In this document: piece by piece, positions 50,779 through 60,033 of the stretch
How the letters are laid out: each line of letters opens with the position of its first letter
How positions within the stretch are numbered: the stretch's first letter is position 1
Assembly: GCF_002807685.1 (NCBI RefSeq)
Contig: NZ_PEAX01000003.1
Coordinates: 434,001-498,000, forward strand
Source: Neoalteromonas flava
GTDB taxonomy: Bacteria > Pseudomonadota > Gammaproteobacteria > Enterobacterales > Alteromonadaceae
DNA length: 64,000 bases
Reading direction: 5' to 3'
The notes under the pieces: model-generated
What the model saw: only the letters and a program-made list of their open reading frames with translations
What the model was told of the DNA's origin: nothing
Databases searched by the model: none
Position numbers and translations under genes: made by a program

Positions 50779-50786
50779 GTTTATTC

Positions 50787-50872
50787 GCGGATGTGGTGGA
50801 ATTGGTAGACACGCTATCTTGAGGGGGTAGTGAGCTATGCTCGTGAGGGTTCAAGTCCCTCCATCCGCACCA
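50787..50872 (+). tRNA. tRNA-Leu (anticodon GAG)
   Basis: An 86-base type II tRNA. Acceptor stem GCGGATG / CATCCGC with discriminator A and an encoded CCA end. D-loop TGGTAGACA region; anticodon stem CTATC / GGTAG with loop TTGAGGG, giving anticodon GAG (CUC/CUU codons). The long variable arm (tgagc...gctcg region) and the TTCAAGT T-loop with its stem are present. Directly after secG, a conserved location in gammaproteobacteria. Confidence 0.95.
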
Positions 50873-50880
50873 TATATAAA

Positions 50881-50902
50881 GCCAGCAAATGCTGGCTTTT
50901 TT
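50881..50902 (+). terminator. Intrinsic terminator after tRNA-Leu
   Basis: Perfect 7-bp stem GCCAGCA / TGCTGGC with AA between the arms (the effective loop will be larger) and six T residues. It overlaps the stop codon of the convergent HPF-family gene. It closes the secG-tRNA transcript, where relatives continue into rimP-nusA. Confidence 0.85.
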
Positions 50903-51230
50903 ATGCCATATTCACCCTTCTGGATTGCGTGCGTGAGCGATTGAAGTGTCTTTCTACCCGTCGTTTGGCCTTTCTGCAACTATTACCAATCGCGTCGTAA
51001 GCGTCATCAGCCTGTTCTTCCACAACCAGTGTTTTAAATTGGTTTAATTTCATTTTAATGATGCATTGTTTATCAATTCCACCACGTGGGCCGTTGATAT
51101 CCTTAAGTGAAATCTCAGCGACTCGGATCCGCTGTGCGTATCGACTCAAGGCAAACGTAAGCTTTTCCTGTATAAATTCTCGCATTGCTGTGGTTACCGT
51201 AAAATCTCGGGAATTGATCTTGATATGCAT
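50901..51230 (-). CDS. HPF/RaiA-family ribosome-associated protein
   Basis: 109-aa protein of the S30AE (HPF/RaiA/YfiA) family. Such proteins bind the decoding centre and hold idle ribosomes inactive. It begins HIKINSRDFTVTTAMREFIQEKL, then VAEISLKDINGPRGGIDKQC, and has a basic C-terminus (RKAKRRVERHFNRSRTQSRR). The NGPRGG-xDK-C pattern belongs to a stand-alone subgroup, not the rpoN-linked HPF or E. coli YfiA; that group's function is poorly known. I choose ATG 51230 because GGAG lies 6 bp upstream. It is divergent from nhaR. Confidence 0.85.
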   Translation of the reverse strand: MHIKINSRDFTVTTAMREFIQEKLTFALSRYAQRIRVAEISLKDINGPRGGIDKQCIIKMKLNQFKTLVVEEQADDAYDAIGNSCRKAKRRVERHFNRSRTQSRRVNMA

Positions 51231-51327
51231 GCATAGCTCCTTTTTGCCAATCATGAGGAAAAATCGGGGATCGGCGTTCTCAGATAAAAAATTATCAATT
51301 CAAACTGAACAAAAAAATTCGTTTGTT

Positions 51328-51341
51328 TGTATTGATATACA
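51328..51341. promoter_or_regulatory. Palindrome between the HPF-family gene and nhaR
   Basis: TGTAT-TGAT-ATACA, a perfect 5-4-5 inverted repeat 38 bp before nhaR in the 149-bp divergent region. LysR-type regulators commonly bind such sites between themselves and a divergent target gene. Site function is inferred. Confidence 0.35.
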
Positions 51342-51379
51342 TCGGAAAAAATTGAACGCTGTTTGAGGATGGGTAGTCG

Positions 51380-52282
51380 ATGGCAGAAAATATTAACTAT
51401 AAACACCTGCATTACTTCTGGGTTGTTGCGAAGGAAGGTTCGATCGCTAAAGCGGCCAGCAAGCTTCATATCACACCGCAAACCATTAGCGGCCAGCTGA
51501 GTATGCTTGAGGACCGCATGAAGCAGCCTTTATTTGATCGCGTGGGTAGAGGGTTGCAGTTAACCGATACGGGGCGCTTGGTGTTGCGCTACGCGGATGA
51601 AATTTTTGAGCTTGGCCGCGAATTAAGCGATGTATTGCGCGGTGCTCCGCAAGTCGGAGCTTCAGAGTTTATTGTTAGTGCCGCAAGCGCTATTCCGAAA
51701 ACCATCGTTTATAAGATTGTTGAGCCAGCGTTAAAGCTCAGTGATGATATACATCTGATCAGTAAAGAAGGGCCAATTGATGCCATTCTCGCTGACCTCG
51801 CAGTGCATGAGGTGGATATGGTTCTTACCGATACACCTTTATCGTCAGCTTTTAGTATCAAAGCTTATAATCATTTTCTTGGTGAATCCGGTCTTTCGTT
51901 TTTTGCTGCGCCGAAGTTGATCGAAAAATTACAAGGTGAGTTCCCGTTTAACCTTAACCACATGCCCATGTTGTTGCCAACGAAGCAGTATGCCATCAGA
52001 CAATCGTTTGACCGCTGGGCGAATGATAATGATATCTTCCCGCTGTTACGCGGCCAATATGATGATAGTGCATTGATGAAATCTTTTGGGCAAGCGGGAT
52101 TTGGCGCCTTCTTTATGCCAACGGTAATTGAAGAAGAAGTGTGTGAACAATTCAAAGTTGAGGTGATAGGTCGGACTGAGGACATAAAACAACGCTTTTA
52201 TGCTGTTTCAGCAGAGCGAAAAGTCACTCATCCTGCAGTAGCAGCTATTTGTGATAAAGCACGCGATATAATCTTTAAATAG
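51380..52282 (+). CDS. nhaR: LysR-family regulator, NhaR type
   Basis: 300-aa LysR-type transcription factor. The N-terminal winged helix reads NYKHLHYFWVVAKEGSIAK then AASKLHITPQTISGQLSMLE, matching E. coli NhaR (NYNHLYYFWHVYKEGSV, LTPQTITGQIRALEE). The C-terminal effector domain shares further blocks (FDDAALMKAFG in NhaR, YDDSALMKSFG here; AERKVTHPAVAAIC). In E. coli NhaR senses Na+/Li+ and pH and activates nhaA, osmC and pgaABCD. No nhaA gene is adjacent here; the divergent neighbour is the HPF-family gene. pnp follows 87 bp downstream. Confidence 0.88.
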   Translation: MAENINYKHLHYFWVVAKEGSIAKAASKLHITPQTISGQLSMLEDRMKQPLFDRVGRGLQLTDTGRLVLRYADEIFELGRELSDVLRGAPQVGASEFIVSAASAIPKTIVYKIVEPALKLSDDIHLISKEGPIDAILADLAVHEVDMVLTDTPLSSAFSIKAYNHFLGESGLSFFAAPKLIEKLQGEFPFNLNHMPMLLPTKQYAIRQSFDRWANDNDIFPLLRGQYDDSALMKSFGQAGFGAFFMPTVIEEEVCEQFKVEVIGRTEDIKQRFYAVSAERKVTHPAVAAICDKARDIIFK

Positions 52283-52369
52283 TGCTTTTGAACGTAGCCA
52301 TTATTGCCGTTGACCGTTATACTATGCGCCGCATTTAAAAGCGATAATAGATAATACAAAGGAATAATA

Positions 52370-54505
52370 GTGAATCCTATTACTAAAACATTTACGTATG
52401 GACAACATACGGTCACCTTAGAAACAGGTGTAATTGCTCGTCAAGCGACTGCCGCAGTTATGGCAAGCATGGACGATACCTCAGTGTTAGTATCTGTGGT
52501 TGGTAAAAAAGAAGCGAAGGAAGGTCAAGATTTCTTCCCGCTAACGGTAAATTATCAAGAGAAAACTTATGCAGCGGGTAAGATCCCTGGTGGTTTCTTT
52601 AAACGTGAAGGTCGTCCATCAGAGAATGAGACACTTACCGCACGTTTGATTGACCGTCCGATTCGTCCGTTGTTTCCTGAAGGATTTAAAAACGAAGTAC
52701 AGGTGGTAATCACTGTTGTCTCTTCAAATCCGGATATCCCGACTGATATCATTTCAATGATCGGAACCTCAGCTGCGTTAGCTATTTCTGGGATCCCATT
52801 TAATGGTCCTATTGGTGCTGCTCGTGTAGGTTACACCGATGGTCAATACATTCTGAACACGCGAGCGTCTGAGCAAGAGCAAAGCGAGTTAGATTTGGTT
52901 GTTGCAGGAACGCAAAGTGCGGTACTGATGGTTGAATCTGAAGCTAACATGCTAAGCGAAGACGTAATGCTTGGCGCCGTTATGTACGGTCACGAACAAT
53001 TGCAAGCGGTAGTGAACGCGGTTAATGAATTTGCTGCTGAAGTTGCAACACCAAAATGGGACTGGCAAGCAGAAGCAGAAAACACTGAACTGAAAGAAAA
53101 AGTTGCAGGTTTAGCCAAAGAAGGTATGACTGCTGCGTATCAGATTTCTGATAAAATGGCTCGCAAAGATGAAGTTACTGCAGTTACAGAGAAAGCGCTG
53201 GCCGCAATTCTTGAAGCTGATCCAGAGCAGGACAGTAACGAAGTGCTAGGTTTGTTGCACGATTTAGAAAGTGACGTTGTGCGTTCGCGCATTTTAGCGG
53301 GTGAGCCACGTATCGATGGTCGTAGCCCAGATATGATCCGCGCACTTGATGTTGCTACTGGTTTGTTACCACGTACGCACGGTTCAGCGTTATTCACTCG
53401 TGGTGAAACTCAAGCTTTGGTAGTCGCTACTTTAGGTACTGAACGTGACGCACAGATGATCGACGAGCTTGCGGGTAAACGTGATAGCCGCTTCATGTTG
53501 CATTATAACTTCCCTCCATACTGTGTTGGTGAAACCGGTATGATCGGTTCACCTAAACGTCGCGAGATTGGTCACGGCCGTCTTGCAAAACGCGGTATTC
53601 AAGCAGTAATGCCAAGTGAGGAAGAATTCCCGTATGTGGTTCGTGTAGTCTCTGAGATTACCGAATCAAATGGTTCATCTTCAATGGCATCGGTGTGTGG
53701 TACTTCACTTGCTCTGATGGATGCTGGTGTTCCAATTAAAGCATCTGTAGCCGGTATCGCAATGGGATTGGTTAAGTCTGACGATAACTTTGTTGTTCTT
53801 TCAGATATCTTAGGCGATGAAGATCATTTGGGCGATATGGACTTTAAAGTGGCAGGTACTACCAATGGTATTACTGCACTGCAAATGGACATTAAGATCG
53901 AAGGGATCACGCAAGAGATTATGCAGCAAGCCCTTAAGCAGGCTAAAGAAGCTCGCTTACACATCTTGGGCGTAATGGATGAGGCTATTTCTGGTCACCG
54001 TGAAGAGATGTCAGAATTCGCACCGCGTATCTATACCTTGAAGATTGATCAAGACAAGATCCGTGATGTTATCGGTAAAGGCGGCGCGATGATCCGTTCA
54101 ATTACTGAAGAATCAGATACCAACATCGAGATTGAAGATGACGGTACCATTAAAATCTTTGCTACTGAACGAGCTAAAGCGGAAATCGCGATTGCTAAGA
54201 TTGAACAGGTCACTGCTGAGATCGAAGTGGGCAAGACTTACAACGGTAAAGTCACGCGTATCGTCGACTTTGGTGCATTTGTAGAAGTGTTACCAGGTAA
54301 AGAAGGCTTGGTACACATTTCTCAAATTGCTCACGAGCGCGTTGCGAAAGTCTCTGATTATTTATCTGAAGGCCAAATGGTTGACGTTAAGGTTATGGAA
54401 ATTGACCGTCAGAACCGTGTTCGTTTAAGTATCAAAGAGCTACTTGAAAAGCCGGTGAAGGAAGACGCTGAACCAGCAGCAGAAGAAGATAAGGGCGACG
54501 AGTAA
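52370..54505 (+). CDS. pnp: Polyribonucleotide nucleotidyltransferase (PNPase)
   Basis: 711-aa phosphorolytic 3'-5' exoribonuclease and degradosome component. Two RNase PH-like domains (first with [21 protein letters not shown], second with [14 protein letters not shown] and [10 protein letters not shown]), a KH domain ([19 protein letters not shown]) and a C-terminal S1 domain ([26 protein letters not shown]). The GTG start has AAAGGA 6-7 bp upstream. Unusually, rpsO does not precede it, and its leader is at most 87 bp and lacks an obvious large hairpin such as the RNase III site of E. coli pnp. A terminator follows. Confidence 0.97.
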   Translation: MNPITKTFTYGQHTVTLETGVIARQATAAVMASMDDTSVLVSVVGKKEAKEGQDFFPLTVNYQEKTYAAGKIPGGFFKREGRPSENETLTARLIDRPIRPLFPEGFKNEVQVVITVVSSNPDIPTDIISMIGTSAALAISGIPFNGPIGAARVGYTDGQYILNTRASEQEQSELDLVVAGTQSAVLMVESEANMLSEDVMLGAVMYGHEQLQAVVNAVNEFAAEVATPKWDWQAEAENTELKEKVAGLAKEGMTAAYQISDKMARKDEVTAVTEKALAAILEADPEQDSNEVLGLLHDLESDVVRSRILAGEPRIDGRSPDMIRALDVATGLLPRTHGSALFTRGETQALVVATLGTERDAQMIDELAGKRDSRFMLHYNFPPYCVGETGMIGSPKRREIGHGRLAKRGIQAVMPSEEEFPYVVRVVSEITESNGSSSMASVCGTSLALMDAGVPIKASVAGIAMGLVKSDDNFVVLSDILGDEDHLGDMDFKVAGTTNGITALQMDIKIEGITQEIMQQALKQAKEARLHILGVMDEAISGHREEMSEFAPRIYTLKIDQDKIRDVIGKGGAMIRSITEESDTNIEIEDDGTIKIFATERAKAEIAIAKIEQVTAEIEVGKTYNGKVTRIVDFGAFVEVLPGKEGLVHISQIAHERVAKVSDYLSEGQMVDVKVMEIDRQNRVRLSIKELLEKPVKEDAEPAAEEDKGDE

Positions 54506-54530
54506 TCATAGTCCCTAAAGCAATCTAAAA

Positions 54531-54555
54531 AGCCAGCCAGTGTGCTGGCTTTTTT
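54531..54555 (+). terminator. Intrinsic terminator after pnp
   Basis: Perfect 7-bp stem AGCCAGC / GCTGGCT, 6-base loop, and a run of six T residues beginning at the end of the stem, about 25 bp after the pnp stop. Confidence 0.85.
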
Positions 54556-54690
54556 ATGCCCTAAGTCCGCGTCAGCCCAATTTCTATGGTGTTTATTGTG
54601 GATGTAAATTGCAGTGGGTGCACAACATCACCCTAAAAATATTAAAACAATCCACTGGCGAAAGTAGAAGAAAAAATAGCAGGAATGAAC

Positions 54691-55284
54691 ATGCATGACA
54701 TTGAACAGCAACTCGCATTTATTTTAGAGCTAGATAAATTAAAAGCAGTGCAGCGCAAAGCTATGATTAAATGTGATAACAATCGCTACGAGAATAGTGC
54801 AGAACATAGTTGGCATATAGCATTAATGGCGCAAGTGCTTGTGCCATACGCAGAAAAGCCAGTGAACATCGCTAGAGTTACCACAATGCTGTTATTGCAC
54901 GATATCGTTGAAATCGATGCTGGAGATACGTTTGCATTTGCACCTGAAGATGCTCTAGCGGCACAGGAAGCCAAAGAAGTCCAAGCTGCCGAGCGTATAT
55001 TTGGTTTGCTCCCGAAATCGCAAGAGGCGCAATATTTAGCACTGTGGCTGGAGTTTGAGGCGGCGCAAACCGATGATGCACAATTTGCTAAGGCGATGGA
55101 CCGGATCTTACCACTGGTGCAAAATATGCAAAATAATGGCGGCAGCTGGGCACAAAACCAAGTCGCTAAACATCAAGTAATAGCGCGCAATCAATACTTG
55201 GAAGAGGCAGCTCCTAAGTTATGGCTATATGCTTTGGGGCAAATTGAAATTGCCTGTGCCAACGGTTGGTTAATCGAACAATAA
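54691..55284 (+). CDS. HD-domain hydrolase (YfbR/COG1896-like)
   Basis: 197-aa metal-dependent HD-superfamily phosphohydrolase. The first metal-ligand histidine lies in NSAEHSWHIALMAQVL, the HD pair in LLLHDIVEIDAGDTFAF. Relatives such as YfbR are 5'-deoxynucleotidases; substrate here is not known. ATG 54691 is used because AGGA lies 6 bp before it; an ATG two codons earlier overlaps the ribosome site. It follows pnp by about 185 bp and has its own terminator-bounded unit. Confidence 0.85.
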   Translation: MHDIEQQLAFILELDKLKAVQRKAMIKCDNNRYENSAEHSWHIALMAQVLVPYAEKPVNIARVTTMLLLHDIVEIDAGDTFAFAPEDALAAQEAKEVQAAERIFGLLPKSQEAQYLALWLEFEAAQTDDAQFAKAMDRILPLVQNMQNNGGSWAQNQVAKHQVIARNQYLEEAAPKLWLYALGQIEIACANGWLIEQ

Positions 55285-55677
55285 GATTTTATTAATCAGC
55301 TAATGATGGAGGGGCGACTTATGGTATTTGGAGTTGCGTCGGCCGCTAGCTGTGTGTATCTATTAGTGACAAAAGTAAGTTCACTAGTTTGATATATACA
55401 GAGGTAGTAATAGCTTTTTTTGTTATAAAAAAGCCGTCAATTCGTCTGAAAAAATCCCCTCAACATATCTATAGACAAGTCAAAAAAGCAAATCCTCTAC
55501 GCCCTAAAAAAATATATTTATTTTGATGTTTTTCGTTTGTTTTCAATAGCTTTAAGAGCTATAAAAAATTGCCAAACTTGTTTGGTACACGTTAAACACA
55601 ATAAAAAATGAACAGATTTGACTGCTCAAAAATTAGCAGTATTGGTCAGTAAAAATCGAAAATCTATGGAAACTAGT
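55285..55677. other. AT-rich intergenic region before the TonB-receptor cassette
   Basis: 393 bp, clearly AT-rich compared with its flanks, with no credible gene. It holds a perfect inverted repeat GCTTTTTT / AAAAAAGC (55413-55434), possibly the terminator of the HD gene, and a perfect 14-bp palindrome CCAAAC-TT-GTTTGG (55572-55585) about 90 bp before the receptor start, a candidate operator. No convincing promoter boxes were found. Confidence 0.45.
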
Positions 55678-58245
55678 ATGAAGACTTCAGTGTCATTATT
55701 GACTAAAAATTTACGCAGTGCTTTGGGTGTGACTGCGGCATTAAGTTTGGTTGCAATAGCACCAGCTACAGCACAAGAATCTGATGAACAGGCGCAAGAT
55801 GTAGAGAAAATAGCAGTTGTTGGTACTCGTGCTGCCCCACGCTCAGTCGCTGACTCATCGGTACCGATTGATATTATCGGAGAGGAAGAGTTTGCCAACC
55901 AAGGTTCGACCGACATGGTCTCGATGCTGCAGACAATTGTTCCGTCCTTTAACGTCAATGATCAACCGATTAATGACGCTTCAACATTAGTGAGGCCAGC
56001 CAACCTTAGAGGTATGGCATCAGACCATACATTAGTGTTGGTTAATGGTAAACGCCGGCATCGCTCAGCTGTTATTACATTTCTTGGTGGTGGACTTTCA
56101 GATGGTGCGCAAGGACCTGATATTTCGGTTATCCCAGCGGTAGCGCTTAAGCAAGTCGAAGTTTTGCGTGACGGTGCCGCAGCACAGTATGGATCGGACG
56201 CTATCGCAGGTGTTGTTAACTTTGTGCTTAAGGACAATACAGAAGGAGGAGCCGTTGAGGTTCGCACTGGTTCTTACTACGAAGGTGATGGTGATATGTT
56301 TCAGGTGGCCGCGAATGTCGGACTGCCACTGTCAGATGCGGGCTTTGCAAACTTTAGTGCAGAGTATCGCACTGCAGACGCAACGTCGCGCAGTGTGCAG
56401 CGCGATGATGCCGCGGCTTTAGTCGCTGCAGGGAATACTTTCGTTGCCGATCCGGCGCAAATTTGGGGTAATCCTGAAATAAAACATGATGTGAAATTAT
56501 TTGCTAACTTAGGGTTGGACCTAAGTAGTGACGCCGAGGCCTACTTGTTTGGTAACTACGCTGAGCGAGAAGTTGAGGGCGGGTTTTACTTCCGTAACCC
56601 CCATACGCGTGGTGGAGTATTTGATGGCGGCACGAATGATGCTGGCGAACAGCTACTTCTTGTCGGGGATTTAACTGCAGATGGCAGTGGCAACTGTCCG
56701 ACGGATATCGTGGTTGGTGATAACGTATTACAAAATCAAAGATACATTGATTTAGTTGCAAACAACCCGAACTGTTTTGCGTTCAATGAGCTATTACCTG
56801 GCGGCTTCACACCGCGCTTCGGTGGGACTGTTAAAGATTCATCTTTGGTATTTGGTACTAAGGGCGAGTGGGGTAACGAATGGGGGTATGATATTAGTAT
56901 CAACCTCGGTCGAAACGAAATTGATTTTGCGATTAAGAACACCATTAACCCTTCACTTGGGCCAGATACACCGTTTGAATTTAGCCCTGGTAAATATATT
57001 CAGTCAGAGCAAACATTTGATTTCGACGTAACTAAAGGGGTTGATATTGGTTTAGATGACCTACTTTATTTAGCCGGTGGTTTGCAATATCGAAATGAGT
57101 CCTACGAGAGTATCGCAGGCGATCCAGCGTCCTATGAAATTGGGCCTTTAGCTTCACAAGGTTTTGGTATTGGCTCGAATGGCTTCCCTGGGCTTTCAGC
57201 GCGCAGCCAGGGTAAAGCTTCGCGGAATAACATTGCTTTTTATCTAGATGCAGAAATGTATGCAACGGAAAATTTATTGCTAACCGCTGCGATTCGCTAT
57301 GAAGACTTCTCTGACTTTGGCAATACCACCAAGGGAAAAGTTTCCTTCCGTTGGGAGTTTATGGAAGATATCGCCCTACGTGGTGCTTATTCAACTGGGT
57401 TTAAGGCTCCTACCATTGGTCAGAGTAATGTGCGTAATGTGACCACTGCGTTTGGCACAGACGGACGTCTAATTGATCGTGCAACATTACCACCGACGGA
57501 TCCAATTGCAGCGCAGGTTGGCGGTGAACCATTGCAACCCGAGGAATCAGAGAGTTACAGCCTTGGTGTGGTGGCAAGTTTTGATAATGGTCTGTTTGTA
57601 ACTGCAGATTATTACAACATTGAATTGACTGACCGTATCAGTACCGTATCAGGTATTGCATTAACTCAAGCAGATATTGATTCATTATTGGCTCGGGGAA
57701 TTCGCGATGCTTCCAGTTTCTCGGAAGTCAGCTATTTTGCAAACGATTTTGATACTACAACCAAAGGTGTTGATTTAGTTGCAAACTATTCCATGGAAAT
57801 GTTTGGTGGTGATACTAAGTTCGCGTTGGCTTACAACTGGACCTCAACTACGGTGGACCAGGCTTCGGAGTTCATTTCGGCTGACCGTATCCGTATGATT
57901 GAAAATAACCTGCCGGCCGTTCGGTATAGTCTAACGGCAAACCATACTAATGGTGACTGGCGTTTCCTCAGTCGGGTAAATTATGCAGGGAGCATCTTTG
58001 AAGACCACTTAGATTCGGGTTTACCGATTGACAAAGTGGGATCAGAGTTCACCTTAGATCTCGAGCTTGGGTATAACGTTAGCGATAACTTTGAGGTTGT
58101 AGTTGGCGCGAAAAATGCGTTGGACGAAGAGCCTGATCGTAACGTGCTATATGACAATGAAATTGCCGGCTCAGAATTCCCAACAACGTCTCCAATTGGG
58201 ATAAATGGTGGCTTCTATTACGTAAGAGCGTTGTATACGTTTTAA
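55678..58245 (+). CDS. TonB-dependent receptor without signalling domain
   Basis: 855-aa outer-membrane receptor. The signal peptide ends at ATAQES (about residue 31), then comes the TonB box region (DVEKIAVVGTR), the plug domain (VPIDIIGEEEF; NLRGMASDHTLVLVNGKRR; EVLRDGAAAQYGSDAIAGV), and a long beta-barrel ending in the aromatic YVRALYTF. No N-terminal STN domain, unlike the related receptor at 60321, with which it shares long stretches. The ligand is not identifiable. Start is uncertain: ATG 55678 (GGA 7 bp upstream) or ATG 55666. It has its own terminator, so it is not co-transcribed with the sigma-factor gene. Confidence 0.9.
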   Translation: MKTSVSLLTKNLRSALGVTAALSLVAIAPATAQESDEQAQDVEKIAVVGTRAAPRSVADSSVPIDIIGEEEFANQGSTDMVSMLQTIVPSFNVNDQPINDASTLVRPANLRGMASDHTLVLVNGKRRHRSAVITFLGGGLSDGAQGPDISVIPAVALKQVEVLRDGAAAQYGSDAIAGVVNFVLKDNTEGGAVEVRTGSYYEGDGDMFQVAANVGLPLSDAGFANFSAEYRTADATSRSVQRDDAAALVAAGNTFVADPAQIWGNPEIKHDVKLFANLGLDLSSDAEAYLFGNYAEREVEGGFYFRNPHTRGGVFDGGTNDAGEQLLLVGDLTADGSGNCPTDIVVGDNVLQNQRYIDLVANNPNCFAFNELLPGGFTPRFGGTVKDSSLVFGTKGEWGNEWGYDISINLGRNEIDFAIKNTINPSLGPDTPFEFSPGKYIQSEQTFDFDVTKGVDIGLDDLLYLAGGLQYRNESYESIAGDPASYEIGPLASQGFGIGSNGFPGLSARSQGKASRNNIAFYLDAEMYATENLLLTAAIRYEDFSDFGNTTKGKVSFRWEFMEDIALRGAYSTGFKAPTIGQSNVRNVTTAFGTDGRLIDRATLPPTDPIAAQVGGEPLQPEESESYSLGVVASFDNGLFVTADYYNIELTDRISTVSGIALTQADIDSLLARGIRDASSFSEVSYFANDFDTTTKGVDLVANYSMEMFGGDTKFALAYNWTSTTVDQASEFISADRIRMIENNLPAVRYSLTANHTNGDWRFLSRVNYAGSIFEDHLDSGLPIDKVGSEFTLDLELGYNVSDNFEVVVGAKNALDEEPDRNVLYDNEIAGSEFPTTSPIGINGGFYYVRALYTF

Positions 58246-58263
58246 GTAATTAGTTTGCCCGTG

Positions 58264-58288
58264 GGGGGCGATTTTCGCCCCCTTTATT
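58264..58288 (+). terminator. Intrinsic terminator after the first TonB receptor
   Basis: Perfect GC-only 7-bp stem GGGGGCG / CGCCCCC with loop ATTTT, followed by TTTATT, 18 bp after the receptor stop. It separates the receptor from the sigma-factor operon. Confidence 0.85.
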
Positions 58289-58411
58289 GTTACCATTCCA
58301 GACACTTCTTGCGGTAACAGCTGATTATTGGTGTAGTAAGTTTGTATGCATGTTCGTATAGGTTCAGTAAGCATGCGGTAACCTAACAAATACGACGCAC
58401 TCAGGATGAAT

Positions 58412-58981
58412 ATGACTCGACGTTCGACACTTGCTGTAACTTATTTAAAATACCGTTCGAAATTGATGCGAGCTGTTAGTGGGATCGTTCCCTCTGAAGA
58501 TATAGAAGATATTGTTCAAGAAACATTTATTAAAAGTTACGAAGCTGATTTGAAACAAGAGATTCGCTACGAGCGGACATATATGTTGAAGACTGCCCGT
58601 AATTTAGCCCTTAACCATGTTTGTAGGGCCGAGAACCAATGTAATGAACAAATGGAAAACATGGATACATTGCCGCATGAGTTGGTGGGGTATTCACTAG
58701 AAAAAAACGTTGAAAGTAAGGAACGGTTCTTAAACTTTTGTCGCGCTACTGACACTCTGTCCGCTGATGTAAAAAGAGTGTTTTTATTAAAAAAAGTTTA
58801 CGAAAAGAGTCAGCGAGAGATCGCAGAAATGCTCGGATTAAGCGAGAGTACCGTAGAAAAACATGTTGCCAAAGGCTTGTTACTTTGCTCACGCTATTTA
58901 ACTCAGTTATCACAACAAGGGGCTGAAGACTTGACAGTAGAATCTTGCCAAGGCCCGCAAAAGAATGGAAATACTCCATGA
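58412..58981 (+). CDS. ECF RNA polymerase sigma factor (FecI-like)
   Basis: 189-aa extracytoplasmic-function sigma-70 factor. Region 2 contains DIEDIVQETFIKSYEADLK and the core-binding/-10 helix with YMLKTARNLALNHVC; region 4 is DVKRVFLLKKVYEKSQREIAEMLGLSESTVEKHV, a helix-turn-helix for the -35 box. It resembles FecI, which switches on transport genes when a ligand is sensed outside. AGGA stands 5 bp before the ATG used; the ATG two codons upstream overlaps it. The stop overlaps the FecR start by 4 bp. Confidence 0.93.
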   Translation: MTRRSTLAVTYLKYRSKLMRAVSGIVPSEDIEDIVQETFIKSYEADLKQEIRYERTYMLKTARNLALNHVCRAENQCNEQMENMDTLPHELVGYSLEKNVESKERFLNFCRATDTLSADVKRVFLLKKVYEKSQREIAEMLGLSESTVEKHVAKGLLLCSRYLTQLSQQGAEDLTVESCQGPQKNGNTP

Positions 58982-60033
58982 ATAATGTTCATAGGTTTAA
59001 CACGCGCGAGGACATACAAGAACAAGCGTGTGTTTGGATTAGCCGCATAGACCGTGGTCTAAACGAGCAAGAAACAGATTTACTAGCCAAATGGATTAGT
59101 GGCAGCAATGCGCATCGCGAAGTCTTATTCGAAATGGCCAGCTTGTGGGATGACATGTCTGTGCTGCAAGAGCTTAGTGGATTGTTCCCGTTACCTGAGC
59201 AAAAGGCAGAAGTGAGTGAGAAGAAGCCTACTATCTATAGTTGGCAATTAGCGGCAAGTGTTGCATTTTTGGTACTCGCTGTGGGCGCTATAGTAATCAG
59301 CCAATTACCTCAACCGGATAATTCTCAAACTGTCACCACGCAGCTTGCTTCTACGCAGATCGGCGAACAGAGAAGTATGACATTGTCTGACGGTTCAATT
59401 TTGCATTTAAATACTAATTCTGCGGTAAGTATTGCATTCTCAGACACTCAGAGACGAATATCTTTAACTCGAGGTGAGGCATTTTTTGAGGTTGCACATG
59501 AGCAGAATAGACCCTTTGTCGTTGCAGCAGGCGCGAACACAGTAACTGCTATCGGTACTGCTTTTAACGTGCAACTTATCGACGATGCAGCATTTGAATT
59601 GGTGGTTACAGATGGGCGTGTATTAATCCAAGACCGGGCCGCGCAGAAAGCTGCAGAGGATACCAAAGTGTTGCAAGATGACAGCCTGATCGTTGATGAT
59701 GGACTGTTAGTGTTTTCTGGTGAAAAAGCCTTGGTGGATAAGCAAGTCACTGAACGTTCTAGCATTAGTGAAAATGACATGAATGATGATTTGGCCTGGC
59801 AAAAAGGTATGTTAGTGTTTAAAGGAGAATCCTTGGAGGATGTGCTTACTGAGATCTCTCGCTATACAGACATACGGTTTCAAATCATTGATTCTAGCTT
59901 AAAAGAATACCGCGTGGCAGGTCATTTTAAAGTCGGAGATACAGCAGGGCTACTGAACGCTCTTGAGAATGGATTTTCTATTCAACATGAGCAAGTATCA
60001 CAATTTACCATTCTGCTTTCCAAAGGGGCCTAA
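58978..60033 (+). CDS. FecR-family anti-sigma factor
   Basis: 351-aa inner-membrane regulator. The cytoplasmic N-terminal part (about residues 1-80) has the DUF4880-like ACVWISRIDRGLNEQETDLL and WISGSNAHREVLFE; one transmembrane helix follows (about 83-105, LAASVAFLVLAVGAIVI); then the periplasmic FecR domain (DGSILHLNTNSAVSIAF, RGEAFFEVAHEQNRPFVVAAG, TAFNVQL) and a C-terminal domain near YRVAGHFKVGD that in FecR contacts the receptor's signalling domain. It starts at the ATG overlapping the sigma-factor stop, so both are co-translated. Confidence 0.93.
   Translation: MNNVHRFNTREDIQEQACVWISRIDRGLNEQETDLLAKWISGSNAHREVLFEMASLWDDMSVLQELSGLFPLPEQKAEVSEKKPTIYSWQLAASVAFLVLAVGAIVISQLPQPDNSQTVTTQLASTQIGEQRSMTLSDGSILHLNTNSAVSIAFSDTQRRISLTRGEAFFEVAHEQNRPFVVAAGANTVTAIGTAFNVQLIDDAAFELVVTDGRVLIQDRAAQKAAEDTKVLQDDSLIVDDGLLVFSGEKALVDKQVTERSSISENDMNDDLAWQKGMLVFKGESLEDVLTEISRYTDIRFQIIDSSLKEYRVAGHFKVGDTAGLLNALENGFSIQHEQVSQFTILLSKGA

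Noticed and set aside
51058-51366. 102-aa plus-strand open frame opposite the HPF-family gene
   Set aside because: Antisense to a recognisable S30AE-domain gene that has its own ribosome site.
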